NCBI GenBank assembly: GCA_903939515.1
Contig: CAJAHH010000038.1
Location: 1 to 39,912, forward strand
Reading direction: 5' to 3'
DNA: 39,912 nt
Source of the DNA: an uncultured Verrucomicrobiota bacterium
Lineage (GTDB): Bacteria; Verrucomicrobiota; Verrucomicrobiia; Limisphaerales; UBA9464
This document shows positions 17,356 to 25,885 of the stretch, piece after piece (within the stretch, counting starts at the first letter, position 1; each line of letters starts with the position of its first letter). A program made the position numbers and the translations under genes. Under the pieces are notes generated by a model. That model was not told where the DNA came from, did no database searches, and saw only the letters and a list, made by a program, of their open reading frames with translations.

Positions 17356-19107
17356 ATGACGATGAAAGACCAATTTTCCAGCCAGGTTCGATGGGTTCGA
17401 TTCGATGCCTGTCCCGTCCTGCCAATGTTGCTGCTCGCGCTGCTACCATTTCTCGGAAGCCAAGGGCTGAGTGCCGGTGAACCGGCCGAGCCTCGCAAGG
17501 GTCTGGTCGCAACCGTGAATCCGGTGGCCACCGAGGCGGGCTTGCAGGCCTTGCGCGACGGGGGCAATGCGGTCGATGCGGCCATCGCCTGCGCCCTGAC
17601 CTTGGGTGTGGTCGATGGTCACAATTCGGGCCTCGGCGGCGGATGCTTCATGACCTTGCGGCTAGCCGACGGGCGGTTGATCACTCTGGATGGCCGCGAG
17701 ATGGCCCCGGCCGCGGCCACACGCGACCTGTTCTTGCGCGAGGGCAAGGCCGATCCGCTCCTCAGTCAGGATGGAGCCTTGTCGGTCGGCATTCCCGGTG
17801 AGTTTGCCACGCTCGCCTACGCCAGCACCAACTACGGACGCCTGCCGTTGGGGCGTCTTTTGGAGGCCGCGGCCCGAGTCGCCGAGAAGGGATTCCGGCT
17901 CGACCGCCACTACGTCGGCCGCCTGAAGGAGACGCGCTCCCAGTTGGCGCTGTTCCCCGAGAGCGAGGTCATCTTCCTGAAGGGCCTGCCGACCGTGCCG
18001 TCGGCGGGCGATCGCTTGCGCCAACCCGACCTGGCCCGGTCGTACCGGCAGATGGCCGCGGGCGGCGTGGCTTGGTTTTACCGCGGCGACTTTGCCCGCC
18101 GAACGGCCGAGTGGATGCAAGCCCATGGCGGCATGGTCACGGCTTCCGACTTCGCCCGCTACGAGGTGGTGCCGCGCGAACCGGTTCGGGGCACTTATCG
18201 AGGCCACGAAATCGTGAGCTTCCCGCCGCCCAGCTCAGGCGGAATCCATGTCGTCGAGATCCTTAACATCCTCGAGCACTTCGATCTCGCAGCCATGGGT
18301 GATGGTTCTGCCGAATTGGCCCATGTCGTCGCCGAGGCAATGAAGCTGGCCTTCGCCGATCGGGCTCGTTGGCTGGGCGATCCCGACTTCGCGCGTGTGC
18401 CCCGGGGATTGGTGTCCAAGGAGTACGCGGCCGAACTGGCGCGACGGATCCGTCTCGATCGAGCCTCGGTCGTCGCGGCGGCCGGCACCCCGCCCGGGGC
18501 CGACCGCGAGTGGTTTACCCGGGAGCGGAACCGGCACACCACGCACTTTTCCACCGCCGACACCCAGGGCAACTGGGTAGCGTGCACGGCCTCGCTGAAC
18601 ACGAGCTTTGGCAGCAAGGTGGTGGTGCCGGGTACGGGCCTCTTGCTCAATAACCACATGGATGATTTTTCGGCCCAGCCGGGTGTGCCAAACTTCTTCG
18701 GCCTGGTGGGCGCCGAGGCCAACGCCATTGAGGCGCGCAAGCGGCCGCTCTCGAGCATGAGCCCGACACTGGTGCTCCGAGATGGTCAACCGATCCTCAG
18801 CGTGGGCGCAGCCGGCGGGCCGACCATTATTTCGCAAACCCTCCTGGCCATCCTGCGGACCATCGACTTTAAGAAATCGCCCCGCGAAGCCCTGGCCGCC
18901 CCGCGTCTTCATCATCAGTGGAAGCCTGATGAGCTTCATGTGGAGCGGGTCTGGGGCGAGGCGGTCATCGCCGAGTTGCGTCGCCGTGGACACACGGTGG
19001 CAGTCGATGCCTCGCTCGGTGCCGCTCAGGCGGTGGGCCGTGATGCTCAAGGGCATTGGTCCGCCGCGGCCGATCCCCGGGGCGAGGGGGCTGCCGGGGT
19101 CTGGTAG
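17356..19107 (+). CDS. ggt: Gamma-glutamyltransferase
   Basis: An exported gamma-glutamyltransferase of 583 residues, which hydrolyses or transpeptidates gamma-glutamyl bonds such as that of glutathione in the periplasm. A signal peptide (about residues 20-41) precedes GLVATVNPVATEAGLQALRDGGNAVDAA. The autoprocessing site is RHTTHFSTAD: Thr395, first of the TT pair, should become the N-terminal nucleophile of the small subunit. The substrate-binding SSMSPTLV and the oxyanion GG in GAAGGPTII are in place. All key motifs look intact, so it is probably active. Spacing from AAGGAG favours ATG 17362. It converges with pxpA about 140 bases downstream; glutathione breakdown feeding 5-oxoproline recycling is a natural link, inferred from context. 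Confidence 0.94.
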   Translation: MTMKDQFSSQVRWVRFDACPVLPMLLLALLPFLGSQGLSAGEPAEPRKGLVATVNPVATEAGLQALRDGGNAVDAAIACALTLGVVDGHNSGLGGGCFMTLRLADGRLITLDGREMAPAAATRDLFLREGKADPLLSQDGALSVGIPGEFATLAYASTNYGRLPLGRLLEAAARVAEKGFRLDRHYVGRLKETRSQLALFPESEVIFLKGLPTVPSAGDRLRQPDLARSYRQMAAGGVAWFYRGDFARRTAEWMQAHGGMVTASDFARYEVVPREPVRGTYRGHEIVSFPPPSSGGIHVVEILNILEHFDLAAMGDGSAELAHVVAEAMKLAFADRARWLGDPDFARVPRGLVSKEYAAELARRIRLDRASVVAAAGTPPGADREWFTRERNRHTTHFSTADTQGNWVACTASLNTSFGSKVVVPGTGLLLNNHMDDFSAQPGVPNFFGLVGAEANAIEARKRPLSSMSPTLVLRDGQPILSVGAAGGPTIISQTLLAILRTIDFKKSPREALAAPRLHHQWKPDELHVERVWGEAVIAELRRRGHTVAVDASLGAAQAVGRDAQGHWSAAADPRGEGAAGVW

Positions 19108-19137
19108 GCGGGTGGGGTCTGGCGGGGTGTTGATGTT

Positions 19138-19158
19138 GAGAGGCGAGAGGCGAGAGGC
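19138..19158. repeat. 7-bp tandem repeat (GAGAGGC x3)
   Basis: Three perfect head-to-tail copies of GAGAGGC in the spacer between the convergent ggt and pxpA genes. No hairpin or T tract was found with it. Confidence 0.85.
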
Positions 19159-19249
19159 GGGATGCCCCAGCAGTCTTTCAGTCAAACGGACGAGTAGGTC
19201 GGGTTGATCGACCCGGCCTCGGGAAGCTGACGATTGTCGGCCTTAGGCC

Positions 19250-19975
19250 TTATCGATCCATCGCTCTGCGGATGGCCCGAGCCAGCGCGACGGAACCGGG
19301 CGTGTCGCCATGCAGGCAGAGCGTCTGGGCGGGCACGGCGATCCACGGTCCATCGAGGCTCTTCCATCCGCCGGTTTGCCGCCATTCGCGCAGGCGCTCG
19401 GTGATGTCCCGGGTGCGGGTCAACAGCGCCCCGTCTTGATTTCGCGGCACGAGTTGGCCATCCGCCTGGTAGGCCCGGTCGATGAATCCCTCGGCCCACG
19501 CGGTGATCCCGGCTTTGTGAGCCAGCGTCAGTACTAGGCCTCCGGCGCGCGAGTAAATCGTCACCTTGGGGAACCACCGCGCCACTGTCTCGACATAGGC
19601 CCGGCCGAGGGCGTTGTCGCTCTCCACCGCATGATACAGCGCGCCGTGCAACTTGATGTGGTGCAACCGGCTGCCCTGCCGTCGGGCCAACAGATCCAGC
19701 GCACCGACTTGCTGGAGCACGAGTGTCTGGAGTTGCTGGGGCGACAGGGTCACCTCGCCCCGTCCGAAGGCGCCGGGCACTCCAGGATGGGCTCCTAGTC
19801 GGACCGCCAGAGCCTTCGCCTCGACCACCACCCGCTCCATCGTGAGCGCATCTCCGGCATGCCCGCCGCAGGCCACATTCGCCGAGGTCACCTGCCGCAA
19901 CAGCGCTCGCGTCCGCGTCCAAGGCTCCCCCTCGCCCAGATCGCAATTCAGATCCCAGCCGACCGTCGATCGCAT
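19250..19975 (-). CDS. pxpA: 5-oxoprolinase subunit PxpA (LamB/YcsF family)
   Basis: A 241-residue LamB/YcsF protein, the PxpA component of the ATP-dependent prokaryotic 5-oxoprolinase PxpABC, which opens cytosolic 5-oxoproline to glutamate. The family opening WDLNCDLGEGE is at the chosen start, followed by ANVACGGHAGDALTM, RLGAHPGVPGAFGR, IKLHGALYHAVE and a C-terminal LCLHGDTPGSVALA, all recognisable family blocks. The open frame extends 29 residues upstream, but that extension has no family character, so ATG 19975 is used. The partner subunits are encoded as one fused gene 6 kb away rather than beside it. No export signal. Confidence 0.92.
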   Translation of the reverse strand: MRSTVGWDLNCDLGEGEPWTRTRALLRQVTSANVACGGHAGDALTMERVVVEAKALAVRLGAHPGVPGAFGRGEVTLSPQQLQTLVLQQVGALDLLARRQGSRLHHIKLHGALYHAVESDNALGRAYVETVARWFPKVTIYSRAGGLVLTLAHKAGITAWAEGFIDRAYQADGQLVPRNQDGALLTRTRDITERLREWRQTGGWKSLDGPWIAVPAQTLCLHGDTPGSVALARAIRRAMDR

Positions 19976-20035
19976 GGCCCGATGAAAGCAGAGAAAGGAA
20001 CCGCGAGCGACTCCGGGGCTCGAGACGTCACGGAC

Positions 20036-20084
20036 GGCAAGGGGACGGCAAGGGGACGGCAAGGGGACGGCAAGGGGACGGCAA
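20036..20084. repeat. 11-bp tandem repeat (GGCAAGGGGAC x4.5)
   Basis: Four perfect head-to-tail units of GGCAAGGGGAC (20036-20079) and a partial fifth (GGCAA). The unit contains GGGGACGG, close to the GGGGACAGG core of the arrays at the left end. Its perfect identity suggests slippage or recent growth. It is too short and spacerless for CRISPR. Confidence 0.92.
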
Positions 20085-20259
20085 TCCTGGGTTGGTGCTA
20101 GTGGCGATCCGGGATCGGTTTTGATTCAAGGCCTTTCAGTCGAGGGTCCAATCCGTTGAACAGCAACGCCTGCGAAGTGGATGGATGAGGCCCTTCACGA
20201 CTGCCATGGACTACTTTCGTAAAAGCAATCCTCCATCAAACTGTCAGAAAAAAATCGAT

Positions 20260-20286
20260 AGTAAGAAAAATGTTAAAAAGTAAGAT
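20260..20286 (+). promoter_or_regulatory. Possible operator: two AGTAAGA direct repeats before vapB
   Basis: AGTAAGA occurs at 20260-20266 and 20279-20285, 19 bases apart start to start, in an AT-rich stretch ending about 10 bases before the antitoxin ATG. VapB/AbrB-type antitoxins usually bind repeats at their own promoters, so this could be the autoregulatory site. The evidence is only the repeat and its position. Confidence 0.3.
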
Positions 20287-20294
20287 TTTGTTTA

Positions 20295-20585
20295 ATGAGT
20301 GCTACCGCTCAACCCGAGTCCGTCCGGTTCACTACCAAGGGGCAGGTCGTTATCCCGATGTGGCTGCGGAAGCAGTTTGAGATCGAGGAGGGCACCCGGG
20401 CCGTGGTTCAAGCCACCCCTGATGGAATTCTCCTCAAGCCGATTACCGCGGTCAGCATCCGGCGACTCCGAGGCATCTTGAAGCGCAAGCCCGGCGATAA
20501 GCCATTAGCCGAGGAATGGGCTAATCACCGGCGCGCCGAAAAGGAACTCGAGGAAACCAAGCATGGCCGCAACACAGGTCCTTGA
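20295..20585 (+). CDS. vapB: AbrB/SpoVT-type antitoxin of a VapBC pair
   Basis: A 96-residue protein with an N-terminal swapped-hairpin AbrB/SpoVT domain (about residues 8-50): VRFTTKGQVVIPMWLRKQFEIEEGTRAV. The charged C-terminal tail (about 60-96) is where such antitoxins wrap their toxin. Its last 23 bases overlap the PIN-domain gene, the usual coupled layout. Expected role: bind and neutralise VapC and repress the shared promoter through the repeats upstream. Confidence 0.88.
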   Translation: MSATAQPESVRFTTKGQVVIPMWLRKQFEIEEGTRAVVQATPDGILLKPITAVSIRRLRGILKRKPGDKPLAEEWANHRRAEKELEETKHGRNTGP

Positions 20586-20967
20586 TAGCTACGCACTTTT
20601 GGCCCTCCTGCGCGACGAGCCGGGTGCCGAGACCGTCGCCGATTTGCTCGAGCGGGCCGGTCAGCAGAACCGGTCGGTCCACATGACCGAGGTCAACTAC
20701 GCCGAGGTGCAATACACCATCCGCCGCAAGGATGGTGAAACCGTCTGGGCCTCCATCGCCGGTGAGTTGCAGGCCGTACCCATCGAATTCCACCCCGCCG
20801 ACCGCCGCTTGGCCGATGTGGCGGCTGGGTTCAAGGCCCGCTTCAGGATCAGCCTGGCTGACGCCTTTGCTGCCGCGTTGGCTAAGGAGCGCAAGGCCGA
20901 ACTCGTAACAGGTGACCCGGAGTTCCGGGTGTTGGAAAAGGAAATCAAGATCCGCTGGCTGGCTTGA
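20563..20967 (+). CDS. vapC: PIN-domain ribonuclease toxin (VapC family)
   Basis: A 134-residue PIN-domain nuclease. The acidic residues that bind magnesium are present: Asp8 (VLDSYALLALL), Glu43 (MTEVNYAEVQY), Asp100 (ISLADAFAAALA) and Asp118 (LVTGDPEF), so it looks catalytically intact. GAGGA at 20550-20554 lies 8 bases before its ATG. VapC toxins cut tRNA or rRNA when freed from VapB; the target here is unknown. Confidence 0.9.
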   Translation: MAATQVLDSYALLALLRDEPGAETVADLLERAGQQNRSVHMTEVNYAEVQYTIRRKDGETVWASIAGELQAVPIEFHPADRRLADVAAGFKARFRISLADAFAAALAKERKAELVTGDPEFRVLEKEIKIRWLA

Positions 20968-21044
20968 CCTTGTCTTGGTCGGTGCAGCGATGTGGCGGTT
21001 GATGGGATGGGTTGGCTCCACGCCGCGGGCCGAAGCCTCGCGAC

Positions 21045-22277
21045 TCACCGCTCTGTGAGAGACTCGGGACGATCCGTTGCACTCATCTCCTGCAAGGTGC
21101 TGCTCGGAACCGCCGGGGTCATGGTGAAGGCTTCCACGACCTCGGGACGCACCCACGGTGCGAGGATTTTCCACGGCAGCAGCACTACGTAGTCTCGTTT
21201 TCCATGGTGGTTGGCTAAGCGTTCCCCGAAATGGGAATAGGTTGCGAATTCCCCAAAATGGAGGAACACCCCGTCCACCGAGGCGGTGAAATCTAGGCGG
21301 GCGACTCCCTCGTCGGTGAGTTTCTGGATCGACCTCTGTTCGTTGTTTTCTGTCGGGAGCGTTCCCTCTTGGGCATCCCACGGCACCCTCTGTCGGCGCA
21401 GATCTTCCAGTACCCACCGCTGTACCGTCTCCTGCCATCCGTGGGTTCCAGTGAAGAGTGCGTTAAACTCCAACCGTTCCACTCCATTGGTCCCGTCGAT
21501 GAAATTCGAATGCGAGATGGAGCGTGCACTGCGGTCGCCGCCCAGAAACCGCGAACTGCGGTGCAGCGCGCTGACGGCTTTTGGGCTTCGATGGTAGAAG
21601 ACTTCGGTAAGTCTGGCGGGCCAAAGGCGGTGGCGCGATGAGAAATTCCCCCCGGGATACGCCTCGATGAGTTCCAGCCCGAGACGGCTCCCGAACACCG
21701 AGCGCACCTCTCCAAAGAACTCGCTCCATGACTCTGCCTCAAGGCGTTCCGAAACCTGCTGAATCATTCGGTCGAGGGGGCCGCTGGGGTTCCATGCCGG
21801 ACGACGGGAAGTCCATTCCACGACAAAGCCGCGCTCGAAAAGGGTGGGCGCCGGATCAGATTCGATCAGCGTTAGGTCGGTCACCGGCTTCGGAGTCAGC
21901 AGAGTTTCGTGGGTATCGCCCTTGGTGGGTTGGTAACGGAACTGCCGCCCGTTCCACAGCAATCTGGCTTCCTGTTTGCGCCCCCGCTCAACGGACCAGA
22001 CGATCTCAATGCATGGGTCCGGAATTATTCGAACTTCCGGATGAAGGGAATGAATTCCGAGAAGTGCCCGGGTTTGATCGGCTCTAGTCTCCCCCAACTC
22101 GACCCAGGCAGGACCTGCTTGAGGCAGTCTGATTAAGCTCAAGACGCCAACGGACCTTCGGCTGGGAAGCTCGGAGGGGAGAGGTTTCGACATTAATATA
22201 GCGAATCCTACTGTTGCCATAACGGCTGCCACCAAGAGCCAACGCTGGGGATTCATCATCTCAGTAGACATAGTCAT
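21045..22277 (-). CDS. Hypothetical protein with N-terminal membrane anchor
   Basis: A 410-residue protein that I do not recognise. It begins with a short polar stretch and one hydrophobic segment (WLLVAAVMATVGFAILM, about residues 13-29), so it is probably a bitopic membrane or exported protein. The rest is soluble-looking, rich in charged and aromatic residues, with no repeats, cysteine motif or known catalytic signature seen. Several ATGs lie close together at the start; the one at 22277 is kept, but starts a few codons later would retain the anchor. It follows the VapC gene convergently and stands alone. Confidence 0.7.
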   Translation of the reverse strand: MTMSTEMMNPQRWLLVAAVMATVGFAILMSKPLPSELPSRRSVGVLSLIRLPQAGPAWVELGETRADQTRALLGIHSLHPEVRIIPDPCIEIVWSVERGRKQEARLLWNGRQFRYQPTKGDTHETLLTPKPVTDLTLIESDPAPTLFERGFVVEWTSRRPAWNPSGPLDRMIQQVSERLEAESWSEFFGEVRSVFGSRLGLELIEAYPGGNFSSRHRLWPARLTEVFYHRSPKAVSALHRSSRFLGGDRSARSISHSNFIDGTNGVERLEFNALFTGTHGWQETVQRWVLEDLRRQRVPWDAQEGTLPTENNEQRSIQKLTDEGVARLDFTASVDGVFLHFGEFATYSHFGERLANHHGKRDYVVLLPWKILAPWVRPEVVEAFTMTPAVPSSTLQEMSATDRPESLTER

Positions 22278-22780
22278 TGATCCATTTGGGTCAAGGTGTC
22301 TCGCGAGATAAGGTCGATGATTATGGACTTCGTTTCAGCGCAAAGCTCGTAGGGTAATGGGGCACCCATCCTTGCGCGGGAGATCGCCACGGTGTTGTTA
22401 GCGTCGCGTGCAGGTGTTCTGGAGCCAGGCCATGACTGTGACCCTATTTGCTAAGGGGTCTCGACCAGAAGGTGGTGACGATTGCCGAGGAGGACCCATC
22501 CTCAGAGTCGGAAGCCACAGCATTCCCGGCCCTTTCCGAGGGTCTTCAAGAACGGTCGCGGTCGGGACCGGGGTTGTGCATTGCTCCTACCGCGCCCCGT
22601 CCAAACTCGATGCAGACGTGTCTAGTCATCAGTCGTGGGCGGCCAAAACGCGGCTGAAGAGGATTTTAAAATCATTCCCTGAACCCTTTCAGACGGAACC
22701 TTCGCCGCCAAACGCCTGCCGCTAGATGGTCCTGCGGCTGTGGGTACTCGTGCGGGTGAAGGAATAGTAGGGACAGGACC
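22278..22780. other. Intergenic region of about 500 bases
   Basis: No convincing gene. An open frame at 22408-22725 (+) gives no family-like sequence. The stretch carries a 12-bp perfect palindrome, GATTTTAAAATC at 22662-22673, and one GGGACAGG motif at 22770-22777 just before the ankyrin stop. It might be a degraded mobile or repeat element, but I cannot show that. Confidence 0.5.
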
Positions 22781-25291
22781 TCACGGCGGCGTGGGCGCCA
22801 CACGGGGCTGGGGAGTGGCAAACGGGTTCGCGTGTTTGGGATCCTTGAAAAAGGCGACCAGATCCGCCCGGCCCGCCTCCTCCGCCAGGGCAAGCGGTGT
22901 CCGCCCCTGGGCATCCTGCGCCAGTGGATCCGCCCCCGCTTCGACCAGTTCCACGGCCACAAAAGTCGGGTGAAACGGGGCGATGGCGTAATGAAGCGGA
23001 GTCCGCCCCTGGGCATCCTGCGCCTTGGGATCGACTCCCTGCTTTACGAGATGCCCCACCACCGGCCCGATGAACCGTGGCATATCGGCGAACTTAGCCG
23101 AATTTGTGCCCGGGCGCGGCAGGCAGATTAGGTGGAGCGCATTCATGCCCGCATGATTGGTCGTCCGGGTGTTAGCGCCGGCTCGGACGAACTCCTCCGC
23201 GGCCTCCGTCTGGGCATGGCGCCACGCGATCAGCCAAGGCGTGTTCCCCTCCAGATCTCGGGATTCCAGAGAAAGACCGGACTGCACAAGATTCTGAATG
23301 CGGGCCGTCTGGGCATTGGTTCGGTCTCCCCGAGGCAGCAGTTGGCTGCCAAAACCGAACCACGTGGTGACCTCGCCCAGAGGGACTTGCCTGACTCCAC
23401 GGCCGAGCACATGGAGGGCGTTCTGCCCGGCGCTATTGGTGGTGGTCATCTGCGCCCCGAGCCCGGCCAGAAACCCAAGCACCGCTTCGGGGCGAATCAT
23501 CGCGGATATTGGTTGGAGGTTCTTCTTTTCCAGACCCGCACCTGCCGGCAAAGGCTCCTGAGGAGTCACTCCAAATTTCCAACCCGGATGCTCCACGTAG
23601 CCGCTCTCGGCAGGTTTCTGAAGCGCGTGGAACCATGCCGGGTCTCCCGTGGCATCCCGGGATTGGAGGTCTGCTCCCGCTTGAACCAAGATTTCGATAA
23701 GGTTCAAGAGCGAGCCATCGCACGCCACCTCCAACGGTGTGCTGGCATCCCGCCCAACTGCCATCGGGTTGGCACCGGCCGTCAGAAGCCTCAAGGCACA
23801 ATCCATCTCGAGAGGAACCTGATTTATTGGCAAATTATAAATCATCCCGCCCAGGGGACGGAGGGGAACCGGGGTGCCTACCGGCCTGAACCCACCCGAT
23901 CTGAAGTAGGCTAACTGGAACATCGCCCTCGCCGCCTTTTGTAAGGCGCCCAACAGCGGTGGCTCGGCTCCCTCCGGATTTGGGCGGGCTCCGGCCTTAA
24001 GAAGTTTGCCCACCGCCTCGGGGTTGTAGGTGGCCCACCCCAAGGGGGTGTCCCCATTCTTGTTTGGCTGATCCAGAGGCGCTTTGGCGGCCAGCAACGC
24101 AACAAACCCCTTCGACGGCCAGCGAAGCAGCGACAGGTGCAGAGCGCTGTTGCCATCGGCGTCGAGCGCCGCCGGATCGGAACCGGCTCCCATGAGGAAG
24201 GCGATCGCTATCGGCTGATTTCCGAGCGCCGCCCAGTGCAGGGCCGTGCGCCCGCGGGCATCACATGCAGCGATATCGCGGGGTCGTTCCCTGAGAATCT
24301 TCTTCAGCACCGCGAGATCTCCCAGACCGGCCGCGGAAAAGACATCGTGGCGGGCTCCGTATCGGATGAGTTGCTTCGAGATCTTCCTGCGATCGTCGGC
24401 CCCGAGCAGGAATCCGGGTGACCAGGAAATCAAATCCGGCAACGAGGGGTAGGGTTGAAGCTTGCCATCGGTCGACCAGGTGGCCGCAACGGAATGCAGC
24501 GGCGTCCAACCGAGGCGGTTGGTCACCAGGACGTCTCCGCCCCGCTTCACCAAAGTGGTTAAGGATTGCGTGGAGGCCAGAAACGCCGCGGCGTGCAACA
24601 GCGTGTCTCCCGCCGGATTGACCTGACGGGCTGGGATGGCATTCGTCAGGAGCAGTTCGGCCAGGGCTTTGGAGTCGGCATAAATTCTTATGAGAACTGA
24701 GTTCGAATCGTACGAAGCGCGGGGGGCGAAGAGATTCACTCCGGCCTTCAGGAGCAACCGGACGGATTCTTCCCGTTCCGCGCGGGAAGCTTGTTTGTTC
24801 TTCATGGAGCTCCCGACCGCGATCGGTTGGTTCCAGGTCTCCATCGATCGATCGATGGCACTCCCCTGCGAACCCGGGGGCTTCATCGGGTCCGCACCAC
24901 TGTCGAGGAGCATCCGGACACAGCGAGCCCATCCGCTTGCAGCAGCTTCCACCAGAGCCGAATCAGGATACGAATCCTGAGACTCCTTCTTGAGGGCTCC
25001 TTTTCGGATCAACTCCGCCAGCAGATTGGTTGCCCCGTTGCCCGCAGCCCAACCCACGGTTGAGTGATTGGAAGGTTCGAACACCTCGGCCAACTCCGGA
25101 TTCTTCGCCCGCAGTGACATCACCGCCGCCTCGTCGCACTCCCGATAGGTCTTCTCCATCTCGTCCCACTCCGGCGTCTGGCGCCAGCGCCACTCCTTGT
25201 CGTGATCTTGTGAGGTGCGTGAGACCGCAGCGGTCAAAAGAGGGCAGACGAGCCAGGCGAATAGAAGCAGCAGAACCGCTCGAAAGCCCAT
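22781..25291 (-). CDS. Exported ankyrin repeat protein
   Basis: An ankyrin-repeat protein of about 836 residues. Starting at ATG 25291 gives a clean signal peptide (MGFRAVLLLLFAWLVCPLLT). A GTG at 25360 would add 23 residues and is possible. Ankyrin units run nearly the whole length, for example LHAAAFLASTQSLTTLVKRG, GRTALHWAALGNQPIAIAFL, GNSALHLSLLRW, NGDTPLGWATYN and two near-identical units at the C terminus with AQGRTPL. This builds a long curved protein-binding surface, probably periplasmic or surface-located; the partner is unknown. An unusually AT-rich segment with a 14-bp palindrome lies upstream. Confidence 0.87.
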   Translation of the reverse strand: MGFRAVLLLLFAWLVCPLLTAAVSRTSQDHDKEWRWRQTPEWDEMEKTYRECDEAAVMSLRAKNPELAEVFEPSNHSTVGWAAGNGATNLLAELIRKGALKKESQDSYPDSALVEAAASGWARCVRMLLDSGADPMKPPGSQGSAIDRSMETWNQPIAVGSSMKNKQASRAEREESVRLLLKAGVNLFAPRASYDSNSVLIRIYADSKALAELLLTNAIPARQVNPAGDTLLHAAAFLASTQSLTTLVKRGGDVLVTNRLGWTPLHSVAATWSTDGKLQPYPSLPDLISWSPGFLLGADDRRKISKQLIRYGARHDVFSAAGLGDLAVLKKILRERPRDIAACDARGRTALHWAALGNQPIAIAFLMGAGSDPAALDADGNSALHLSLLRWPSKGFVALLAAKAPLDQPNKNGDTPLGWATYNPEAVGKLLKAGARPNPEGAEPPLLGALQKAARAMFQLAYFRSGGFRPVGTPVPLRPLGGMIYNLPINQVPLEMDCALRLLTAGANPMAVGRDASTPLEVACDGSLLNLIEILVQAGADLQSRDATGDPAWFHALQKPAESGYVEHPGWKFGVTPQEPLPAGAGLEKKNLQPISAMIRPEAVLGFLAGLGAQMTTTNSAGQNALHVLGRGVRQVPLGEVTTWFGFGSQLLPRGDRTNAQTARIQNLVQSGLSLESRDLEGNTPWLIAWRHAQTEAAEEFVRAGANTRTTNHAGMNALHLICLPRPGTNSAKFADMPRFIGPVVGHLVKQGVDPKAQDAQGRTPLHYAIAPFHPTFVAVELVEAGADPLAQDAQGRTPLALAEEAGRADLVAFFKDPKHANPFATPQPRVAPTPP

Positions 25292-25367
25292 GCCGGGACC
25301 GGACGAACAGCGAAGGAGGCAGCGAGCGAGTTTCGGCTGGGGAGAGAGTTGATGTTTCACAAACTTA

Positions 25368-25381
25368 GGTAATTAATTACC
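25368..25381. promoter_or_regulatory. 14-bp perfect palindrome GGTAATTAATTACC
   Basis: A perfect inverted repeat in a very AT-rich segment (about 25368-25420) that contrasts with the GC-rich surroundings. It lies 77 bases upstream of the ankyrin ATG at 25291, and only 8 bases upstream of the alternative GTG. It could be an operator for the ankyrin gene, but no regulator is known. Confidence 0.4.
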
Positions 25382-25412
25382 GGTGGTTTAATAATTAATA
25401 AATTAAAAATAA

Positions 25413-25784
25413 ATTGCTTTTGCGGCGATCTGCGATCGAGAAGTGTGTTTTAATCTGTGGAATGAGGTACAGAAAATAGCCAGTGATCGCGGCGTTGCCT
25501 TCGGGCTGTCCATCCCGTGCTTCGAGTTCTGGCTGTTGCTTCACATCGCTGGATTCACGACCCGTTTGGGCTTTGTTGATGGCTCGGCCGCAAAGCGCGC
25601 CGTCCGCAACGCCCTGAGACGAGATCCATCCACCCGCGCAACCGAGGCAAAGGAGGTCATCTCCTCTAAAATTGCCCCGATGGCCCGATGCGGTGGCCTC
25701 AGCGGAATGCGTGCGGCGACACCACGAAGAGGCTGCAACGCCAAACCCGGCCAACCCCTCCGCGGCGCTGGATGGGCTCGTTAG
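25413..25784 (+). pseudogene. Truncated RloB-like defence gene relic
   Basis: The frame from 25413, right after an in-frame TAA, encodes the core of an RloB-like protein: CDREVCFNLWNEV, then VAFGLSIPCFEFWLLLH, FTTRLGFVDGSAAKRAVRNAL. CDRE and NPCFE(F/L)WLLLH are hallmarks of RloB, a family found with AAA ATPases in restriction and abortive-infection islands. The N-terminal third (normally a beta-strand/acidic TOPRIM-like start) is missing. The C-terminal part loses family character after about 25750, and the frame ends at a TAG. At about 124 residues it is well below the usual ~200-230. No start codon with a ribosome site and no partner ATPase are seen, so I call it a remnant. Confidence 0.65.
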
Positions 25785-25885
25785 GGTATAGAACGATTCA
25801 GCACCGGCATATCTTCGAAGACTCCGTTAGGCCATCTGTTGCCGATCTTGCTTCGCACAGGCCGATGTCCCCGTCACAGCCGCTG

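Larger units (their letters stand above)
19976..20294. other. Intergenic region between pxpA and the VapBC pair
   Basis: About 319 bases without a confident gene. It holds the 11-bp tandem repeat at 20036-20084 and then turns AT-rich in its last 80 bases, with A-tracts and two AGTAAGA copies just before the antitoxin start. The pxpA and vapB promoters should both lie here. Confidence 0.6.

Noticed and set aside
20036-20084. CRISPR array
   Set aside because: The 11-bp units are head to tail without spacers, so this is a simple tandem repeat.
22408-22725. 105-residue plus-strand frame in a spacer
   Set aside because: Composition and sequence look non-coding; no family pattern and no ribosome-binding site.
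25395-25754. 119-residue minus-strand frame
   Set aside because: It is opposite the RloB-like relic and shows no family similarity.
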